DNA from: CAZADA01 sp964568975
GTDB lineage: Bacteria; Pseudomonadota; Alphaproteobacteria; Caulobacterales; Maricaulaceae
Direction: 5' to 3'
Length of the DNA: 64,000 nucleotides
NCBI GenBank assembly: GCA_964568975.1
Contig: CAZMSO010000013.1
Location: forward strand, 1 to 64,000
The notes beneath the pieces were generated by a model. It saw nothing but the letters and a program-made list of their open reading frames with translations. It had not been told where the DNA came from and did not search any database. Shown here piece by piece: positions 61,609 to 64,000 of this stretch. The first letter of the stretch is position 1. Each line of letters starts with the position of its first letter. A program made the position numbers and the translations under genes.

Positions 61609-62537
61609 TATTGATCCTCCATACGCGCGTCAACACTCAGGGCGGCCACGTTCACTCCGTCGCCAGCCTCATCCTGATAGGCGCGCAGCACCGCCAAAGC
61701 GCCCGCGCCTGCGCCGCCCAGGGGATCGGCCGCCGCCGCCTCCACCCACGCGTCATAAACGTTTCGCGGCACCACATGCACTTCAATCGGCATGAAGGCG
61801 TGGCGCACGCCGCACAACTCTGAACACTGCCCGTAATACACGCCCGGTTCATCCACATGGAACCAAGTTTCGTTCGTGCGGCCGGGGATCGCGTCCATTT
61901 TGATCCCGAAGGACGGCATCGCCCAATTGTGGATCACATCCGCCGCCGTCACCAGCAAGCGCACCGTGGTGTCGGCCGGCGCGACCATCGGGGCGTCGAC
62001 CGCCAGGCGATAGAGCTCCGGCGTCGTGTCCTGCGCCGGCGCCATGTTGCTGAAATACTCATCCAGCCCATCGTCAGGATAGGCGTAGCCCCAATACCAT
62101 TGGTAGCCGACCGTTTTAATCGTGAGCGCCGGCGCAGGGATCGCCTCGCCCGCGCGCACCGTCTCCCCGTCCGGCGTCACATCTTGGAAATACAGCAAGC
62201 GGAAGGACGGGATCGCGATTACGAGCAAAATCACCACCGGCACGGCGGTCCAAATCACTTCGATCACGGTGTTGTGGGAGAAGGTCGCCGCCTGCGGACG
62301 CGAGCGGCGGTTATAAAGAACGATCACGGCCGCCAACAGCCCCAGCACCAAGATCGTGATGGCGGTGATGATCGGCAGCACAAAGTTATGAAAGGCGTGG
62401 ATGTCGGCCATTACGGGGGTCGCGGCCGGCTGGAAGCCGAGCTGACCGTCCACTGGCTTTGACGCCGACGCGGGAGCGCCCGCGAGCATCGCCGCGCACA
62501 CGACCGCCAGACACGCACTCCAATTCCAGTTCCGCAT
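61608..62537 (-). CDS. ctaC: Cytochrome c oxidase subunit II
   Basis: A 309-residue subunit with a signal peptide (about 1-26), two membrane helices and a periplasmic CuA domain. The electron-entry patch GYQWYWGYAYPDDG and the CuA ligands in YGQCSELCGVRHAFMPIEVH, with the upstream His in DVIHNWAMPSFGIKMD, are complete. There is no fused cytochrome c domain; the C-terminal 40 residues are an Ala/Gly-rich tail. First gene of the cox locus; its promoter should lie in 62538-62742. Confidence 0.98.
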   Translation of the reverse strand: MRNWNWSACLAVVCAAMLAGAPASASKPVDGQLGFQPAATPVMADIHAFHNFVLPIITAITILVLGLLAAVIVLYNRRSRPQAATFSHNTVIEVIWTAVPVVILLVIAIPSFRLLYFQDVTPDGETVRAGEAIPAPALTIKTVGYQWYWGYAYPDDGLDEYFSNMAPAQDTTPELYRLAVDAPMVAPADTTVRLLVTAADVIHNWAMPSFGIKMDAIPGRTNETWFHVDEPGVYYGQCSELCGVRHAFMPIEVHVVPRNVYDAWVEAAAADPLGGAGAGALAVLRAYQDEAGDGVNVAALSVDARMEDQ

Positions 62538-62742
62538 GCTCTCGCCCTCTTACGCGGGTGGCCATCACCAGGTCTTAGCGCGACATATAGACGCCGCGAC
62601 GACCATGGGCAGGGCGCGACCGCCGCTATTTTGTCGCAGGCGCCGACTACGCCCGACCAAAGTTGCAGGCGCTTTAACAGAGCGCGCCGCCGCACGTCCA
62701 GGGCGATGGCGTGTCGCGGCGGCGCGCGCTGTCGGACACGCG

Positions 62743-64000
62743 TTACCCGCGGCCGTGAGTGAGCGTGCGGACAAAGGGGCTCGCGACGAGCAACGCGACG
62801 CCGAGCGCGACAGACGACCCGCCGAGCCAAAAATACACCGCGCTAAAATGCGCCAGCGCCTCCGCCTGCGTCGCGCCCTCCGGCGACACGGTCAAGCGCG
62901 CCACTTGAGCGCCCAACACTTGGGCAGCGGAAATGGCGAAGAACCAAAAGCCCATCATAAAACTGACGAGCCGCGGCACGGAGAGCTTCGTCACCGCCGA
63001 CAGGCCCACAGGCGACAGCATCAGCTCACCCAAGGTGTGGAGCATATACATCAGCGCCACCCAGCCGATGGCGATCGGAACCGGGGAGCCGGCCGCGTCC
63101 ACGCCGCTTCGCGCAATCGCCAGGTTCAGCGCCCAAAAGCCTGCGCCGACCAGAATGAGCCCGCCGGCGAACTTCACCGCCGAGGACGGCTCGCGGCCGC
63201 GGCGACCTAAGAATGTCCACAACAACGTCACCGGGATCGCGAAGACGAGAATGAAGGCGGGGTTCCAAGCTTGCAGCTGGCCAGCGTTGACGGGTACGCC
63301 AAAGAAGGAGTCCGCCACGAAATCGGTCGCAAACACAGTCAAGGACGTGGGCGCTTGTTCAAACAACGTCCAAAACAGCACCGACGCGACCGTCAAAATG
63401 ATCAGCGCAATCATGCGATCGCGCTCGACGGCTTCGAGTTTTGCGAGCGTGTAAAACACCAAAAGGCCAGACACCGCGACAAAGGCGTATTTTAAAGACT
63501 CATTGAGCAACGCCGCGGATTTCAGCATCAAGAACGCCACGACCACCGTCGCGAATCCCCCAAGGTAGACTAAGTGCTCTCGCGTGATCAGGCCGCCCAT
63601 GGGCCGCGTCAGCAGGGCGGGATCCGGCGGCTCCGCACGCCCCTCCAGCCATCCCTGCCCCCACAAAAACACCGCAAGCCCGAGCGCCATGCCAAACGCG
63701 GCCAAGCCGAACGCCGGGGCCCAGCCATAGGCGTAGGCGGCGCCCGCGACGGTCACAAACGCCAGCAGCGAGCCCGTGTTGATTCCCATGTAATAAATGG
63801 TGAAACCCGCGTCGCGGCGGGGATCGTCTTGGTCGTAAAGCGCGCCGACGCAGGTGGAGATGTTTGGCTTCAAAAAGCCCACGCCGCTGACAATGAACGC
63901 CAGCGCCAAAAACAACAGCGTCTCATGCAGCGGCGAGCGCACGACAGTCACGACGCCTTCCAGCTCCTCCACAGCACCGTCGACGCGCGTAAACGCCACC
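62743..64000 (-). CDS. POT/PTR-family proton-coupled peptide transporter, N-terminus cut by the window
   Basis: About 419 residues are visible and the N-terminal part lies outside the window. The POT signature is seen in GVGFLKPNISTCVGALYDQD followed by AGFTIYYMGINTGSLLAFVT. Further on, FWTLFEQAPTSLTVFATDFV and LGELMLSPVGLSAVTKLSVP are typical. Members import di- and tripeptides with protons. About 80-100 residues, including the ExxER motif of helix 1, should be missing. The gene ends 205 bases before the cox locus and reads the same way. Confidence 0.92.
   Translation of the reverse strand, partial: VAFTRVDGAVEELEGVVTVVRSPLHETLLFLALAFIVSGVGFLKPNISTCVGALYDQDDPRRDAGFTIYYMGINTGSLLAFVTVAGAAYAYGWAPAFGLAAFGMALGLAVFLWGQGWLEGRAEPPDPALLTRPMGGLITREHLVYLGGFATVVVAFLMLKSAALLNESLKYAFVAVSGLLVFYTLAKLEAVERDRMIALIILTVASVLFWTLFEQAPTSLTVFATDFVADSFFGVPVNAGQLQAWNPAFILVFAIPVTLLWTFLGRRGREPSSAVKFAGGLILVGAGFWALNLAIARSGVDAAGSPVPIAIGWVALMYMLHTLGELMLSPVGLSAVTKLSVPRLVSFMMGFWFFAISAAQVLGAQVARLTVSPEGATQAEALAHFSAVYFWLGGSSVALGVALLVASPFVRTLTHGRG

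Overview
The window is very GC-rich bacterial chromosome with tightly packed genes, many joined by ATGA, GTGA or TGATG stop-start overlaps. The gene content points to an alphaproteobacterium: flagellin with flaF and flbT, a CtrA/FtcR-like regulator, the cox order ctaC-ctaD-ctaB-coxF-ctaG-ctaE-DUF983-SURF1, TRAP transport genes and the N-end-rule transferase Bpt. A flagellated, aerobic, probably aquatic member of the Caulobacterales/Parvularculales/Rhodobacterales side of the class is my inference; no rRNA marker is present to place it more closely.

Region 1-14.5 kb is a flagellar cluster. On the minus strand a fragment that may be fliK follows an atypical response regulator. Divergent from it run flgI, a rod-binding flgJ/cheL-type gene and an flbY/FlgN-like gene, then flagellin, flaF, flbT, a FlaG-like gene and a DUF1217 gene. 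Export-apparatus genes fliQ-flhA-fliR-flhB and rod genes flgB-flgC-fliE follow on the minus strand, separated by a MarR-GNAT fusion with its own inverted-repeat operator candidate. motB lies apart at 29.4 kb without motA.

Region 14.6-33 kb is mixed: DUF2855, a divergent pair of membrane AraC regulator and DUF2306 protein, tRNA-Gly(CCC), and an exported caspase-like/DUF900 fusion whose two expected nucleophiles both appear lost. It continues with the two-subunit methylmalonyl-CoA mutase, a frameshifted Uma2 gene, a YbjQ protein, a beta-hydroxyacid dehydrogenase, a penicillin acylase-family hydrolase, a flavin reductase, motB, an SLC13/TrkA_C permease and bpt.

Region 33-42 kb holds a TakP-like TRAP transporter (dctP-dctQ-dctM) followed by an AceE/transketolase-like TPP enzyme, plausibly a 2-oxoacid uptake and use unit, then a cation P-type ATPase.

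Region 42-55 kb is mostly housekeeping: purF with a coupled SDR gene, an alpha/beta hydrolase, an RsmB-like RNA methyltransferase, a DMT exporter, a DUF4386 protein, an orphan PIN protein, an NBD-less ABC membrane protein, guaB, rnhA, yqgE and a serine hydrolase. A 100-N assembly gap follows, sitting inside a 13-bp tandem repeat.

Region 55-64 kb carries a RimJ-like acetyltransferase, the complete aa3-type cytochrome c oxidase locus on the minus strand, and a POT-family transporter that runs off the window. No CRISPR array, prophage, insertion sequence or rRNA gene was seen. The strongest candidates for something undescribed are the double pseudoenzyme at 18.3-20.0 kb, the regulator with Glu at its phosphoacceptor position, and the TRAP/TPP-enzyme unit.
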